Assembly: GCA_037176705.1 (NCBI GenBank)
Contig: CM073887.1
Location: 61,155,001 to 61,219,000, forward strand
Length of the DNA stretch: 64,000 nt
Direction of reading: 5' to 3'
Source: Molossus alvarezi
Taxonomy: Eukaryota; Chordata; Mammalia; Chiroptera; Molossidae
Made by a program: the position numbers and the translations under genes. How positions within the stretch are numbered: the stretch's first letter is position 1; every line of letters starts with the position of its first letter. A model generated the notes under the pieces. It saw only the letters and a program-made list of their open reading frames with translations, did no database searches and was not told the origin of the DNA. Below are positions 10,344 through 21,042 of this stretch, one piece after another.

Positions 10344-13300
10344 CTACTTCTCCTCCAAGGGCGCAGGCAGGGCGTTGGGTGGGGGCTCAGGCTCCCAGAG
10401 CAGAAATTCGTGGAGCAACGTGTTGACCGTCTCTGGACACTCCAGCATCACCATGTGACTGCCTTCGTCGATGAGTTTCAGGAAGGCCAGGAGCAGTATC
10501 TGCAGGGGACAAAGGCTCAGGGAATGCACAGCTGGCTGCCCAGCGACTCCCTGCCAGTCACCCAGTCACCCATGGCTTGCAACACTGGGAAGTCCCTCCT
10601 GCAATCTATCCTTCATTGCTCCACTTTCACCCAAGGGGGAACTGGAGGATAGCCTGTTGCCCTGCTGGAGCCCAATTCGGTATTCATCCATTCCACATTT
10701 ATTATGTTCCTATAATATATGTCCACAGCAGGATTTCTCAACCCCAGCACTACTGACATTTGGGGCCTGATCCTTTGCTGTGGGACCATCCTGTTCATTG
10801 CAGGGTGTTGAGCAGCATTCCTGGTCTCCACCACCAGATGTCAGTAGCACCTACCCCCCCCCCCACCCCCGCCCCCAACACAACCACCAAAAGTCTGCAG
10901 AAATTTCCAAGTTTCCCTTGGTGGGGAATGGGACAGAATCATTACTAGTTAAGAGCTGCTGGTCCAGAGTTACTAACCTTTTTTGGTAATATATGATCTA
11001 AAGACCCCTGGCCTGCTCTCTTACAATTCTGTAGCCCGCAACACTCACTGGTCTCTAATACAAATCTCAGCTGTGAAGAGCACCTTTTTATATACAGGGG
11101 GATAGTGCATAATCCTAATAGCTGGCCAGAGCAGCCCTACTCTCTGGACTTCTTGATCTAAGCTCCCAGGTCTCTGGGACAGAAAAACATGGCCAAGTTC
11201 CCCTAGGTTGCTCAAGGGAGATTTAGGGGTGCAGTGGCTAGGGTGCTGAGCCCCTACCTCAGCCATGCGCTGGTCTTCTTCCACTGGCACAAACTTGTCA
11301 TGCATGCCATGGACGAGCAGGACAGGCACAGTAAGCTCAGCATGGTAGACCTCGTCGCCCTCAGGCCAGTACTGGCCACTCATCATGGCCCGCAGCACAA
11401 AGGATGACACATTGAATGCATTACCCTCCTTCAGTAGCTGCTTCTCTTTGGCCCCTTGGCGGGCAAAGCCAGCCCTGGTGGTAGGGAGGTACAGCTGAAG
11501 TCCTCGTGCCATCTGACCCACCATGGGTGCCATCTGACCCACCATGGGTGCCCCCATGCCAGCCCAGCTATACAGCTTTCCCGCCCACATGACTTGGGGA
11601 GGTGCCAGGGTCTGCCAGGGCTGGGGTCACTCACTTGAGGAAGCTCCAAGCCAGGCAGGGTGACAGGCAGTGCAGGACACACGTGGGCATGTTGAAGATG
11701 GAGCAGAAGCTGGGCTCCAGTGCCGTGGGGCCCCCACCGTTGATCATGATCACCTTGTGCACCAGGTCTGGGTACTCATGTGCCAGGAACGTGCAGAAAG
11801 AGACACTGCCCAGTGGGTGGGTAGGGTTGAAAGGTGGTGGTCAGCAGGGTACAGCAGTGAGGGGGTTAATATACACCCCTTACCCCAGAGGCAGGTCTTT
11901 GAAAGTCAAGATTCTTCCCCTAGGGTCCATGGGTATTGGGTGGGGGTGAGGAATGGGTAAAGCATTTTGAATGTTCTGAAATTGTGAGGTTGAGGGTATT
12001 TTTGTTTGTTTGTTTGTTTTTGTTTTAGGATTCAAATCTATAATTTTCATCAGATCCTCAAGGTCACCATGACCTCCAAAGGGGTAAGAATTAGTTATTG
12101 CCAATTGTTGGGAAGGCAATCTGATTTAACAAACCCTTTGGCTGCTCAAAGAAGGTAACTGTTTCCTGTGTATCCCTCCCCTTTCAGGATCTTTTCTCAC
12201 TGACCTCTGGTGTGCCACATCTGCCTGCCTTATGCAAGGTGGAAGGGCACAGCCTGAGGAGCCCCCCAGTCCAACTCCTTATTTCCTCTAAAGCTGACCA
12301 TTGGTTTCTGTAAACTAAGTTTACAATTTTGAAAATTTGTACTTTTTTAAAATAAAGTTTTATTAGAAAACAGTCATCCCATTTATTTACAATTCTGGCT
12401 GCTTTCCTGCTATGACACTAGAGTTGTGAAGTTCCAACAGAGACTGACATGACTTGAAAACCTAAAATATTTGCTATCTGGCCCTTTAAGACAAAGTTTG
12501 CTGATCTCTACTACAAAGAGAGATGATGGGACAGGCAGGAGTTGGATGGACCTGACTGTGCCACTGGCTCACTGAGTGCCCTTGGGCAGATTGTTTAACC
12601 TTTCTGAGCCTCCATCTCCACACTTGTGAAAGAGTAACTGTGGTGACCTCATAGTATTGTTATGGGGTCACAGGAACTAGTACAGATGGGTGATCATTTA
12701 ATTAGAGGAATCATTTAGCATAAGCATCCATTTGGGGGATTGTTATCATATACACAAATAATAGCTGTTACCTCTCAGCTTGGTTTTCTTTCTTTCAGAA
12801 GTTTATGTAACACTTCTTTTCTTGTCTAATTGCATAGACTACAACCACTAAAAACAATGATTCTCAACCTGGCTGGCTGATTGGATTTTGCTTTTCCTCC
12901 TGGGTAAAGGAGGGAATGGTACCACTTGATGATGGTCAGACACCCAGGCCCACAGCCTTCCATAGAGTGAACTCGCATCTAAATGCTAGATGGTATTATC
13001 TATCACCTCTTTAAAGGAGAGTGAATTACAGAAAACTGCTTTGTAAAAAAAATTTATGGGATTCCAAATAGCCCTTCCTTGGAGCCCTCGGGATCTCCAG
13101 GGTAAGCAACTTTTGGATTTACTTGAAGACATTGGTTCTCAGCCAGGGATAATTCTGCCCACCAGGGGAACTTTGGCAGCATCTGCAGACATTTTTTATT
13201 GTCACGATCATCACTAGACCATCTAGTGACATCTAGAGGGTAGAGGTCAGGGATGCTGCTAAATATCCTACAGGGCACATGAAACCCGTCACAGAAAAAA

Positions 13301-14237
13301 ATTACTAAAAATGTCAATAGTGAGAAACACTGCTTTAAAACAATGTTAAACAATAGCAGTGGTTGTGGGAATCCCTGTCTTGTAGCAGATGTTAATGAGA
13401 TTTTTCATCGAGAGAAATCAGTGTTTTGTGATGGGGTGTCCAGTCTCTGTCAGCCCCCGCCTCTTACCCCCACCCCTACCCAGCGTTGGCTCACCCGTAG
13501 GAATGCCCAATGAGCACATTTCGCTTCTTGGCATAGCGCTTGAAGATGGCCCGCATGTCCTCCGCCAGCGCATAGAAGGTATAGGCTGCAGCCACCTGGG
13601 GCGCGGAGCTGGCTCCATGACCAGCTAGATCTGGAGCCACCACCTCATAGCCCAGGCGCACAAAGAAGTCCAGCTGCTCCTTCCAGATGGCCAGGGAGCC
13701 ACCAACACCATGGATGAAAAAGAGCACCACATCAGCCTGGGTGCCCTTGCAGCTGGTGATACGCTTCTCACAGTCAATGTGGATGGTCCGCTTGGGGCGG
13801 CGGGCTCGACGCCGTCGCCCTCCACTGCTACTCCCGGTGCTGACTGGGCCTGAACGGCCATCGCTGCCCGCTGGATCTGCCAGCTCCACCTCTAGAGAGG
13901 CCGGCGGCTCCCCGGAGCCATTCTGCCCATGCAAGAGGTCAGCTCGTGGTGCAGGGCCCAGGTTCTCTACCAGTAACCGCCCGTTTCGGTACACGGTAAT
14001 TCGGCGCTGGCAGCGGACCAAGCCGGACCGGTCCCCATGGGCTGCATCAGGCAGTGGTGGTGGAGGTGGGGTGGGGGCTGGAGCGGGTCCAGCGTGCTTC
14101 ACCCTCAGCACACGGCCAGGCTTGACCTCCACAAAGGTATAGCCATCGCTGGACTCAACGCTCTCCAGTGGCCCCACTGCGTTGGGTGGTGCACCCAGCA
14201 GGCAGCAGAAGATCCCCTCGGTCACCCCGGTCAGCAT
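10344..14237 (-). CDS. ABHD8: ABHD8, alpha/beta-hydrolase domain protein 8
   Basis: ABHD8 is an alpha/beta-hydrolase fold protein; its physiological substrate is not firmly known. Coding exons on the minus strand: 14237-13495 (acceptor at 14246-14247), 11805-11635, 11474-11258, 10499-10344. Phases join to 428 residues (human 439). The start is [15 protein letters not shown], a Cys-rich N-terminus, followed by a Pro-rich and then an Arg-rich linker ([20 protein letters not shown]). The hydrolase core shows HGVGGS as oxyanion segment, nucleophile elbow GHSYG (Ser246), acid Asp364 in [11 protein letters not shown] and His392 in DEGSHMVML. That is a complete, intact triad. The length difference from human lies in the linker. 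A non-coding first exon is predicted in the CpG island at 15.4 kb, across a 1.17-kb intron. Confidence 0.96.
10727..10925 (+). repeat. MER5-like hAT remnant in ABHD8 intron 4
   Basis: aggatttctcaaccccagcactactgac, followed by ttcattgcagggtgttgagcagcattcctggtctccaccaccagatgtcagtagcac. It contains a C-rich run near 10854-10874. Confidence 0.65.
11506..11547. repeat. 21-bp tandem duplication in ABHD8 intron 3
   Basis: Two identical units (gtgccatctgacccaccatgg) back to back, followed by a partial third. The intron is only 160 bp, so this is a quarter of it. Confidence 0.95.
11806..12309. other. ABHD8 intron 2, left part
   Basis: Intronic DNA with a short (GTTT)n-like run near 12002-12025; otherwise nothing recognisable. 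Confidence 0.5.
12310..12520 (-). repeat. Old DNA-transposon-like repeat in ABHD8 intron 2
   Basis: Contains ataaagttttattagaaaacag, ggctgctttcctgctatgac and atatttgctatctggccctttaagacaaagtttgctgat. I recognise these words as a widespread ancient mammalian interspersed element, probably hAT class. The exact family and orientation are uncertain. Confidence 0.5.
12535..12760 (+). repeat. MIR SINE in ABHD8 intron 2
   Basis: ctgactgtgccactggctcactgagtgcccttgggcagattgtttaacctttctgagcctccatctcc follows the MIR order, tRNA-related part then core. Confidence 0.75.
13130..13340 (-). repeat. MER5-like hAT remnant in ABHD8 intron 2
   Basis: ttggttctcagccagggataattctgcc, then ctagtgacatctagagggtagaggtcagggatgctgctaaatatcctac: the opposite orientation to the 9-kb and 10.7-kb copies. 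Confidence 0.65.
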
Positions 14238-14604
14238 GGTGTGTCCTGTGAGTGGGGCAGACAACTCAGGGGCTCTGAAATATAGAGCCCTCCACCCTCA
14301 TAGCATCTATTTCCCACACCTGGGTCAGGTGAGTCACCATGGGAGGCCCCTTCTAGGCTCGTTTATGGAGGATCAGCCAGCCAAACACTGAGATATTCTG
14401 TTTTGGTCAGTGCTTGCGTGGTGGTTGGCCACCCTAGTCTATCCTAGAGAGGACCTGGCTATGGCTGACCCCAAGAGGCATCCATAGGGAAGGTGTAGTC
14501 AGGGGAGTCTTCCTGGGGAGGGGGGGGGAGACATTGTAGCAAATGTGGCCCAGCAGAAGGACGTCCCCCAGCTCAGATTTATAGCAGTTGTGGTTTTCTA
14601 AGCT

Positions 14605-14643
14605 CATTCATTCATCCATCCATCCATTCATCAATTCATTCAC
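14605..14643. repeat. Imperfect (CATT/CATC)n microsatellite
   Basis: A run of cattcattcatccatccatccattcatc-type tetranucleotides in ABHD8 intron 1. The rest of that intron (14246-15411) shows no other recognisable element. Confidence 0.85.
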
Positions 14644-15389
14644 ACTTGCAGCCTTTCATTAATTCACTGTCACTAAACTAGTATGTTCTGTGGGTCTCTG
14701 AATGCATATAAAAATGCTCTAATCTCAAGTCTCTAAACCTGGCTCCTGAAAGGTGAGGTCCTGGAGGGCACGGTTTGGGACTGAGCTCCAGAGGCTTTGT
14801 CCAAATCTCTCCAGACCATGGGGAGCTGGGTCTGTTTTACAGACCGACAAGCTGAGACTGGAACACTAGATTATGGGGGTCTGACACACAACCCCTAATG
14901 GTGGAGATGAGGATGGAGAAGGCAGTGCTCTGCCTGGGGGCCTCCAAGTCTTCATCCTGTTCCCTGGGCCACCTCTCCGTGTCCATGGCAACCACAGGCA
15001 GTTACATAACTCAAGGGGAATATCCGCGCAGCACACCCTCATTGTCTAGGGTCTGGAGATGGGACCGACCCCTTTCCCATTCCCATCCTTGGCTCTACGG
15101 GGCCAATGCATGCCGCCATAGGCTTTCAGTGGCCCATACTTGCTGGTGGAGGGGAAGCAGGCCGCACCCCCCCCACCCCTGGAGGGGTCCCAGCCCTGGA
15201 CTGCAGAGTGGAACATCGATGCGCCACGCCAGCTCCCCTCCCTAGTGCCAGGCCCCTGCCTCTCCAGTACCTATCAGCACTGTGGCGGGGTCAAGGCCAC
15301 TGAGGCTTCAGGACTTCCTAAGAGCCAGAGCGCGGGCTTGGTGGACACCCCCTCCGAAGTGGAAGACCTGGAGGCCTCAAGGTCCCTTC

Positions 15390-15690
15390 CCAGGGCCCAC
15401 TCCCCGCTCACCTCATCGAGGGCTCCGGGCCCGGGGCAGGGCGGAGGGGTCCCGGGCGGAGAAGCCAGCGTCCGCCTGCGCACGCCGTTTACATGATGGC
15501 GCGGGGTCGGGCCGGGAGCATCTACGCGGGACGGCGCGGGCCCGGGATGGTCAGCGAGGGGGCATCCCACCGCTGATGCGCGAACCGGCCCTTTAAGTCT
15601 CTCCCCGGGGGGCGGAGCCGCGCACCGACGGACGGCCACCTCGGCCAATCGCAGCTGCGACTGACCTGCCCTAGTTAGACTATCAATCAG
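15390..15690 (-). promoter_or_regulatory. ABHD8: ABHD8 CpG-island promoter and non-coding exon 1
   Basis: CpG-dense DNA. On the minus strand a strong donor (CGATGAG|GTGAGC) ends a predicted non-coding exon at 15412. Its partner is the acceptor CACTCACAG next to the coding exon at 14245. A CCAAT element (ggccaatcgc) lies near 15643. The transcription start is not resolvable. Confidence 0.7.
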
Positions 15691-15949
15691 AAGCGGCATG
15701 TCGGGATGGGGGCGGGCTCTGGAAGCAACTGCCTAGCCTTCTTCAGGGTTTTACTGAGGTAGAGGGATGGGTTGGGCCTGCCCAGGTCCGAGAAGAGGTC
15801 GCAAGTTGGGGTTTGAGGAGGTCAAGGAGGCGGCACCCAGAGTCCCCTCGCTGTGAATAGGGTCCCCTCGGCCAGCCCCTACCTGCAAACTGCCCGTCCC
15901 CTCCAAACGAAGCCTCTATGTCCTTTTCTGTACTGACCTTTCCGTTTAG

Positions 15950-16080
15950 AGATTTCCAGATCTTTCCAATTTCAGGTGAGGAAACTGAGGCTCATAAAGG
16001 GCACAAGGTCACAAGGCAAGTGAAGGCAAGTGGGCAGAGATGGGATTTGGAACCACGGTTGTATGATTCTAAGTCTTGGA
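15950..16080 (-). repeat. MIR SINE, antisense
   Basis: ggtgaggaaactgaggctcataaagggcacaaggtcacaaggcaag, then gggatttggaaccacggttgtatgattctaag: a reverse-complement MIR. Confidence 0.7.
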
Positions 16081-16169
16081 CATTTATTCCTTACACCTTT
16101 AAACAGAAGTCTTGGAGCTATGGGTAATTAGGGAATTGGAGTTTTCCAGATCGGCCACTTTAAATAGTG

Positions 16170-16345
16170 ATTCTGTAGTCCCAGCTGCAGTAAGGAGTCC
16201 AGAGTTTAAATGCAGCCTCTGCCCTTTGCAGATATGTGATCTTGGGCAAATTGCTTTCCTAAGACTCCATTCATTTATCTCTATAAAATTAATCCCTCCA
16301 TGAGCTCTCCATGCAGGTAAAACAGTACAGTAAGTGCTTGATATT
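16170..16345 (+). repeat. MIR SINE, sense
   Basis: gtccagagtttaaatgcagcctctgcc, then gtgatcttgggcaaattgctttcctaagactcc, typical of a MIR 5' and core region. Confidence 0.6.
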
Positions 16346-16552
16346 TTATTGACATGTACTGGTGTAGTATTGTAGTAGTTTGCTAAATGACAGTGCAGGT
16401 AGGACGGGCTTCAGAGGACAAGGGATTAACCATTCTTTGCCCACTCCCAACTCCTAGAATTTGCTGCCAGAGCTGGATTAAGTCCAGCCACCCCACCCCA
16501 CTCCTGCCCACATGCCCACCTGCCCACTCGGAGTGCTCCTAGGAGACTATTT

Positions 16553-16994
16553 TTTTTTAATTACTTAATTTTTTTGTTACAGATGTTTCTTTTTTTTTTT
16601 ACCCCATTGGCACCCCCCTCCCCACCCTACCCCCGCCCCATCCTCGGCTTTGTTGTCCATGTCTATTGGTTATGTATACATGAATATAAGTTCTGTAGTT
16701 TATCTCTTCCCACCCTCACCCCCCCTCCCTCTTCTGAGGGATGTCAGTCTGTGCCCTACTTCCATGTTTCTGGGTCTACCGTATTCCTCAGACTATTATG
16801 TTCATTATATTCCGTATATAAGTGAGATCATGTGGTATTTGTCTTTTTCTGCTTGGCTTATTTCACTTAGGATAATACTTTCCAGGTCCCTCCATGTCGT
16901 CTCAAAGGATAAGAGATCTTTCTTTCTTACGGCTGCATAATACTCCATTCTGTATATGTACCACTGCTCTTTTATCCATTCGTCTACTGATGGA
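16553..16994 (-). mobile_element. L1 3' fragment (ORF2 C-terminus and 3'UTR), antisense
   Basis: The minus strand encodes the end of L1 ORF2 (VDEWIKEQWYIYRMEYYAAV, then LSEISQAEKDKYHMISL), followed by a 3'UTR and an A tail (T-rich at 16551-16570). The copy is severely 5'-truncated, at about 440 bp. It is flanked by cctaggagactatt at 16538-16551 and 16995-17008, its target duplication. The open C-terminal frame suggests modest age. Confidence 0.88.
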
Positions 16995-17009
16995 CCTAGG
17001 AGACTATTC

Positions 17010-17262
17010 TTTTTTTTTTTTTTATCCTCACCCGAGGATATTTTTCCATTTTTTGTACAGATAGAGTGGGAGGGAGAGAGAGGAAGGGAGAGAGAGAGAG
17101 AAACATCGACGTGAAAGGGACACATCGAGTGGCTGCCACCCGCACGACCAACCAGGGCCGGGGACAAACTGCAACCGAAGTACGTGCCCTTAGCGGGAAC
17201 TGAACCCGGGTCTCTCCAGACCTCAGGCCGACGCTCTAACCGCTGAGCCAAACTGGCCAGGG
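17010..17262 (-). mobile_element. Ves SINE inserted at the L1 target duplication
   Basis: Antisense full-length copy; T run then atcctcacccgaggat at the left, head (ccaaactggccagggc) at the right. Bracketed by ctaggagactattctt at 16996-17011 and 17263-17278. Confidence 0.92.
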
Positions 17263-17449
17263 CTAGGAGACTATTCTTGCAGTAAAGACTTTCCCCCTCT
17301 CCCCAAGCTGGGAGATGCTGGGGTGCCTGCAGGGACTCAGCCCCAAGCCTGGCCCTTGAGACCCTGGGGGCTTCCAGGAGAATGTGAGGAGAGCCATGTG
17401 AGGGTAGGGTTGGACCAGAGAGAGGGGCAGCGCTTAGGGAGAGAAAATT

Positions 17450-17459
17450 CTATTTTATT

Positions 17460-17490
<31 letters not shown>

Positions 17491-17491
17491 C
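17450..17491. repeat. (TA)n microsatellite
   Basis: tttatttatatatatatatatgtatatatatat abuts the tail of the next antisense SINE and probably grew from its A/T-rich target. Confidence 0.9.
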
Positions 17492-17726
17492 CTCAACCGA
17501 GGACATTTTTCCATTTTTTGTTCAAGTAGAGTAGGAGGGAGAGAGAGGAACAGAGAGAGAGAGAAACATCGATGCGAAAGGAACACATCTAGTGGCTGCC
17601 ACCCGCACGACCAACCAGGGCCGGGGACAAACTGCAACCGAAGTACGTGCCCTTAGCGGAAACCGAACCCGGGTCTCTCAGGACCGCAGGCCGACGCTCC
17701 AACCGCTGAGCCAAACCGGCCAGGGC
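17492..17726 (-). mobile_element. Ves SINE
   Basis: Antisense full-length copy; first of four antisense copies in tandem across 17.5-18.4 kb. Confidence 0.9.
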
Positions 17727-17732
17727 TAAATT

Positions 17733-17983
17733 CTTTTTTTTTTATCCTCACCCGAGGACATTTTTCCATTTTTTGTTCAGGTAGAGTGGGAGGGAGAGAG
17801 AGAAACAGAGAGAGAGAGAGAAACATCGATGTGAAAGGAACACATCGAGTGGCTGCCACCCGCACAACCGACCAGGGCCGGGGACAAACTGAGGCCGAGG
17901 TACGCGCCCCTAGCGGGAACCGAACCCGGGTCTCTCAGGACCGCAGGCTGACGCTCTAACCGCTGAGCCAAACCGGCCAGGGC
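17733..17983 (-). mobile_element. Ves SINE
   Basis: Antisense, full length, near-consensus, with an intact terminal stem (tcctcacccgagga). Confidence 0.9.
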
Positions 17984-18005
17984 TTATTTTAATATATTTA
18001 ATTTG

Positions 18006-18240
18006 TTTTTTTTATCCTCACCCAAGGACATTTTTGCATTTATCTTCAGATAGAGCGGGAGGGAGAGAGGAGGGAAGAGAGAGAGAGAAAAATGGATGTG
18101 AGAGGGACACCTCAACTGGTTGCCACCCACAGGACCCCAACCAGGGCTGAGGACAAACTGCAACTGAGGTACATGCCCTTAGCGGGAACCGAACTTGGGC
18201 CTCTCTGGTCCACAGGCTGATGCTCTAACTGCTGATACTT
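18006..18240 (-). mobile_element. Ves SINE, head truncated
   Basis: Antisense. The tRNA-like head stops at gctctaactgctga, so the last 20 or so bases of the head are missing. Confidence 0.85.
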
Positions 18241-18248
18241 AGTTTTTT

Positions 18249-18421
18249 TAAATCCTCGCCTGAGGATATTTTTCCATCTTCAGATAAAGTGAGAAGGAGG
18301 GAGAGAGAGCTTGGTTGCCTCCCACAGAACCCCAACTGACACCGAACTGCAACCAGAATCAAACCCGGGACTCTTTGGTCCGCGGGCCGATGCTCTAACC
18401 GCTGAGCCAAACTGGCCAGGG
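18249..18421 (-). mobile_element. Ves SINE, internally deleted
   Basis: Antisense. Tail and head are present but the middle is shortened to about 170 bp. Confidence 0.85.
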
Positions 18422-18578
18422 CAAGAGAAAAGGTTTTTAAGAAGGTGAATAGGGGAGTATCAGGCAGGCGAGGGTGTGGCTGAAATTTAGGGTGTGTGTG
18501 TGTGGATGGCTTCACATGCTTGCTAGAAGAGCTGGATATTTTCCCTTGGACGATGGGGAACCATATAAAGTATGTGAG

Positions 18579-18667
18579 GCCCTGGCCAGTTTGGCTCAGC
18601 GGTTGAGCTTCGGCCTGCGGACCAGAGTCCTGGGTTCAGTTCCCGCTAGGGGCACATACCACAAAAA

Positions 18668-18734
<67 letters not shown>

Positions 18735-18749
18735 AATAAAGTATGTGAG
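18579..18749 (+). mobile_element. Head-only tRNA-like SINE with (AAAT)n tail
   Basis: Only the 82-base tRNA-like head is present (18579-18660), ending ggggcacatacc. It is followed by a pure (AAAT)n tail of about 75 bases. A perfect 14-bp target duplication, ataaagtatgtgag, lies at 18565-18578 and 18736-18749, so this is a complete insertion rather than a deletion product. Confidence 0.92.
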
Positions 18750-18792
18750 AAGAGAAGGGGCTCAGATCTGAGTATTTGAACAATTCTTCTAG

Positions 18793-19015
18793 CCTTGTCC
18801 AGGTGGCACAGTTGGTTAGAGTATCATCCTGTGCATCAAAAGGTTGAGGGTTTGATTCTCAGTCAGGGCACATCCTAGGTTGCAGGTTCGATCCCCAGTC
18901 GGGGCTGGTATGGGAGGCAACCCATGGATACTTCTCTCACCTCTCTCTCCTTCCTCCCTCTCTCAAATAATTAAATCTATCTATCTATCTCCATCCTCAG
19001 GTGAGGATTTTTTTT
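18793..19015 (+). mobile_element. Ves-related SINE, divergent subtype
   Basis: The head reads ccttgtccaggtggcacagttggttagagt; the body ends in a (CTAT)n run and tcctcaggtgagga. Flanking aattcttctag (18782-18792 and 19024-19034) is the target duplication. Confidence 0.85.
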
Positions 19016-19330
19016 TAATTAAAAATTCTTCTAGAGCTCCAATGGGGGCACCACCAAAGGCAAGCTTGCAAGTTTACAAATTGAGAAAGCTGCATCCCGG
19101 AGAGGAGCAGGGATCACCCCAGGACATCCAGTCAACTCGAACTCAGGCCTCCTGGGCTATCCGCCAAGGGGCGAAGACTTGGCTGGGGCCAGAGGAAGGC
19201 TGCTAGCCAGCTGTGTGCCATCTGCCGGGCTCCCGTTGGACGTGGGAGGATCGACCAAACATTTCCTGCAGGTGCCACCAGCTGTGCCACCGTCACCCCG
19301 GGACACACTCCGCCAGTAGACTGGAGAAGG

Positions 19331-19608
19331 AACTACACCTCCCAGCTGACCACTGGACATAATGCTTGTACGCATGCTTAAGAAATGCCGTTCGCCTGCC
19401 TCTCCCATAAGAGAAACTACACACACCTGCGGGTAGGGCAGCTCACGTCTTTGGCGCGCAGGAAGTAGAACTACAACTCCAGGAGGCCCCGCGGCGAGGG
19501 CTTCGCTGTAGGAGAAACTACATTTCCCAGAAGTCTCTGTCCCGCAGTTGCGGAGCCTTTGGGTTTCCGAATAGCTGGCGCGGGGGACTACGTGACACTG
19601 GAGTAGAG
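19331..19608 (+). promoter_or_regulatory. MRPL34: MRPL34 promoter with repeated ACTACA-type motifs
   Basis: CpG-rich upstream region without a TATA box. Three words resemble the ACTACAnnTCCCAG element bound by ZNF143/THAP11: aactacacctcccag (19331-19345), aactacaactccagg (19469-19483) and aactacatttcccagaag (19516-19533). The last lies 76 bases before the ATG. Binding is inferred, not shown. Confidence 0.65.
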
Positions 19609-20113
19609 ATGGCTCTCTTCAGCAGATTCCCGAATCACCTGTTGTGTCCCGTTAGTACGTCGGCGTCGATACTGGGTGTCAGGTGAGTCCTCAGGGGGAT
19701 TAGGCAGGTGTTGGGGGCTGGAGCCAGCTGTCTACCGACCACACGACTTGCCAATACCTTGCGCACGTACAGAGCACTTTTTGCAATCATGCTCAGTCCC
19801 GGCACGGATCGCGAAGCCCAGGCGTAGAGAGGTTGAACGCCAAGCCTAAGTCACACAGCTCCCCCTCTGACCTTTCACTCTGTCTCTTTGCCCCTGCAGG
19901 TGGCTCCAGCCCCAGGCCTTGCTGCGTCTACCCGCCACGTGGGGACTCCCCACCATGCAGCCGAGCCGGGGCAAGGCACGCGGGAACGAGTACCAGCCGA
20001 GCAACATCAAACGCAAGCACAAGCACGGGTGGATCAAGCGCTTGAGCACGCCGGCCGGCGTCCAGGTCATCCTTCGCCGCATGCTCAAGGGCCGCAAATC
20101 GCTGAGCCATTGA
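19609..20113 (+). CDS. MRPL34: MRPL34, mitochondrial ribosomal protein bL34m
   Basis: A structural protein of the mitochondrial large ribosomal subunit. Two coding exons: 19609-19682 and 19900-20113, joined across a 217-bp GT-AG intron at phase 2, giving 95 residues (human 92). The N-terminal half is a divergent mitochondrial targeting region ([13 protein letters not shown], then [11 protein letters not shown]). The mature L34 core is highly conserved: [20 protein letters not shown], then [12 protein letters not shown] at the C-terminus, typical of bacterial L34. The ATG at 19609 is the first in frame and lies just downstream of the motif-rich promoter. The 3'UTR is only about 45 bases. No lesion is seen. 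Confidence 0.97.
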
Positions 20114-20139
20114 GCGCGCCGCCGCCGATGGGACTCCCT

Positions 20140-20145
20140 ATTAAA
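20140..20145 (+). other. MRPL34: Poly(A) signal ATTAAA of MRPL34
   Basis: The ATTAAA variant begins 27 nt after the stop codon, in the context ccctATTAAAgcatttcc. Confidence 0.85.
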
Positions 20146-20465
20146 GCATTTCCCCGGCCTCAGACCTCTCTTGCAGCGGCTTTTGTGAGGAGGTTGGATG
20201 GCTCAGACTTACGTGCTCCTCCAATTGTGGAGTTGGGTGGGGGGTAGCGGGGTGGAGTGGAGGTGGGGCTAGACGTCTGGCTTTGGACTAGAAGAGGGAG
20301 TTGGAAGTCAAACCTTGTCAAGTCCCTTTTTATACTTTTGATTAAGAATTTCCAACATAGAGCAACAGCTCACAGAATAGTACAGTGAACCTCCTGTACC
20401 CACCCATCTCTGACTACCAAACTACCCTCAACCCATCCTGCCCTCTCATGCATTTTTGTTTTCGT

Positions 20466-20706
20466 TTTGTTTTTAATCTTCACCCCAGGATTTTTCCATT
20501 TATCTTTAGATAGAGTGGGAAGGGGAGAGAGAGAGAGAGAGAAACATTGATGTGAGAGAGACATCAACTGGTTGCCTCGGAAATGACCCTGACCAGGGCT
20601 GGGGACTGAACTGCAACTGAGGTACCTGCCCTTGGTCGGAATGGAACCCGCGAGTCATTGGTCTGCGTGCCCACGTTCTAACCGCTTAGCCAAACAAGCC
20701 AGGGCT
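20466..20706 (-). mobile_element. Ves SINE
   Basis: Antisense, degraded tail (tcttcaccccagga). Left edge of the densest SINE block in the window (20.5-23.1 kb). Confidence 0.85.
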
Positions 20707-20754
20707 CCTGTGCTTTTTTTGAAGCAAATCTCAGGCATCTGGTTCTTTCTTTCT

Positions 20755-20756
20755 TT

Positions 20757-20787
<31 letters not shown>

Positions 20788-20801
20788 TATTTTTTTTTAC
20801 T
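20755..20801. repeat. A/TA/T low-complexity run
   Basis: A(15) followed by (TA)n and T(9), between two oppositely oriented SINEs. Confidence 0.9.
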
Positions 20802-21008
20802 GCCCCGTGTGGCTCAGTGGTTGAGCAATGACCTCTGCACCAAGAGGTCACTGGTTGGATTCCAGGTTAGGGCGCATGCCTGGGTTGTGCCCCTGATCAC
20901 CAGTGGAGGGTGTGGAGGGGGAGGCCAATTGATGTTCTCTCTCACTGATGTTTCTATCTCTCTCTCCCTCTCCCTTCCTCTCTAAAATCAATAAAGAAAA
21001 AAAAATTT
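20802..21008 (+). mobile_element. Ves SINE, subtype ending in aaaatcaataaag
   Basis: Sense copy of the second subtype: head with ggttgagcaatgacc, body gggcgcatgcctgggttgtg, and no terminal cctcnnnngagg stem. Confidence 0.88.
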
Positions 21009-21042
21009 AATATGTGTATATATAGTTTTATTATTATTATTA

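Noticed and set aside
11045..11590. A 181-codon minus-strand frame suggesting an alternative ABHD8 start
   Set aside because: It is exon 4 extended into intron 3 (including the 21-bp tandem repeat) and intron 4; conserved residues are confined to 11258-11474.
16553..16994. The L1 fragment as an active element
   Set aside because: Only about 440 bp of the 3' end remains; it has no promoter, ORF1 or catalytic part of ORF2.
17492..18421. Direct repeats spaced about 250 bp, superficially array-like
   Set aside because: They are tandemly placed SINE copies, not a CRISPR array; unit length and divergence fit retrotransposons.
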